A DNA stretch of 7,985 nucleotides from DATJWY01 sp035500775. Its GTDB lineage: Bacteria > Pseudomonadota > Alphaproteobacteria > Acetobacterales > Acetobacteraceae. Below are positions 7,831 through 7,985 of this stretch, piece after piece; the first letter of the stretch is position 1, and the number at the start of each line of letters is the position of its first letter. The notes under the pieces are model-generated. The model was given only the letters and a program-made list of their open reading frames with translations, did no database searches and was not told the origin of the DNA. Both the position numbers and the translations under genes were made by a program. The stretch lies in the NCBI GenBank assembly GCA_035500775.1, contig DATJWY010000168.1:1-7985 (forward strand), written 5' to 3'.

Positions 7831-7874
7831 GGCCCCGTCCCTGGATCCCGCTGGGGCCTTGAGGCCACAGACCA
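7826..7874 (-). repeat. Palindromic intergenic repeat, copy 3 (inverted orientation)
   Basis: CCAGGG/CCCTGG (7826-7844) is followed by CTGGGGCCT-TG-AGGCCACAG (7851-7870). The latter is the reverse complement of the core in copies 1 and 2 with one arm mismatch at 7867. The flanking ATCCCG and ACAGACC also match the reverse complement of the copy 1/2 surroundings. It lies 19 bases beyond the last codon of the transposase remnant. Confidence 0.7.
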
Positions 7875-7907
7875 CCATCCGTTTGATTTCTCAAAACTTG
7901 TGTGGGT

Positions 7908-7952
7908 CTGGGGGCGCTGCCCCCAGCGGGGTGCAGGGGCAGAGCCCCTGCA
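7908..7952 (+). repeat. Palindromic intergenic repeat, copy 4 (variant core)
   Basis: Two perfect hairpins in tandem: CTGGGGGC-GCT-GCCCCCAG (7908-7926, 8-base arms) and TGCAGGGGC-AGA-GCCCCTGCA (7932-7952, 9-base arms). They are separated by CGGGG and preceded by GGGT. The layout matches copy 1 (GGGTCTGGGG..., palindrome, GYGGGG, second palindrome) but the loops and arms differ, as expected of a repeat family whose stems are conserved by compensating changes. The last 33 bases of the window show no gene. Confidence 0.7.
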
Positions 7953-7985
7953 AAGCGATGGGTCAACCTTTAAGACGGTTGGTAT

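Overview
The window is GC-rich DNA in which five intact protein genes lie on the minus strand and fill about positions 98-6845. A decayed insertion sequence on the plus strand follows at about 7025-7830. Families of short GC-rich palindromes sit at both ends and around the insertion sequence. Very high GC, Shine-Dalgarno-led starts and GGGGCCTCAAGGCCCC-type intergenic palindromes suggest an alphaproteobacterium, most likely in the Acetobacteraceae. That placement is from memory of similar genomes and is not proven here.

Reading along the minus strand from right to left: cysQ (6845-6084) encodes a 3'(2'),5'-bisphosphate nucleotidase. It is followed after 7 bases by a Sua5/TsaC-type threonylcarbamoyl-AMP synthase gene (6076-5072) that appears to use a TTG start. 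Next come a GlcD/D-2-hydroxyglutarate-dehydrogenase-like flavoprotein (4885-3425) and a glutathione S-transferase (3311-2577). Last is a 760-residue protein (2380-98) that joins a complete FAD/NAD(P)H reductase to a complete patatin-type lipase with a DUF3734-like tail. cysQ and tsaC look like a two-gene transcription unit. The other genes are separated by 113-197 bases holding hairpins, so they may be transcribed separately. The genes do not form an obvious single pathway: the first two are housekeeping, while the flavin dehydrogenase, GST and reductase-lipase fusion are redox or lipid functions that may be accessory.

The reductase-patatin fusion is the most interesting object. Both halves keep their visible key motifs, no internal start codon lies near the domain boundary, and the gene has a good ribosome binding site. 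It also looks less GC-rich than the tsaC/cysQ region. The second item of interest is the palindrome family: one core motif occurs three times, twice in one orientation and once inverted. The inverted pair brackets the remnant of an ISAs1-family transposase gene that carries at least two internal deletions, a nonsense codon, an altered tryptophan and an altered C terminus.

No tRNA, rRNA, CRISPR array, riboswitch or phage gene was recognised. Apart from the insertion-sequence remnant there is no gene-free stretch longer than about 250 bases.
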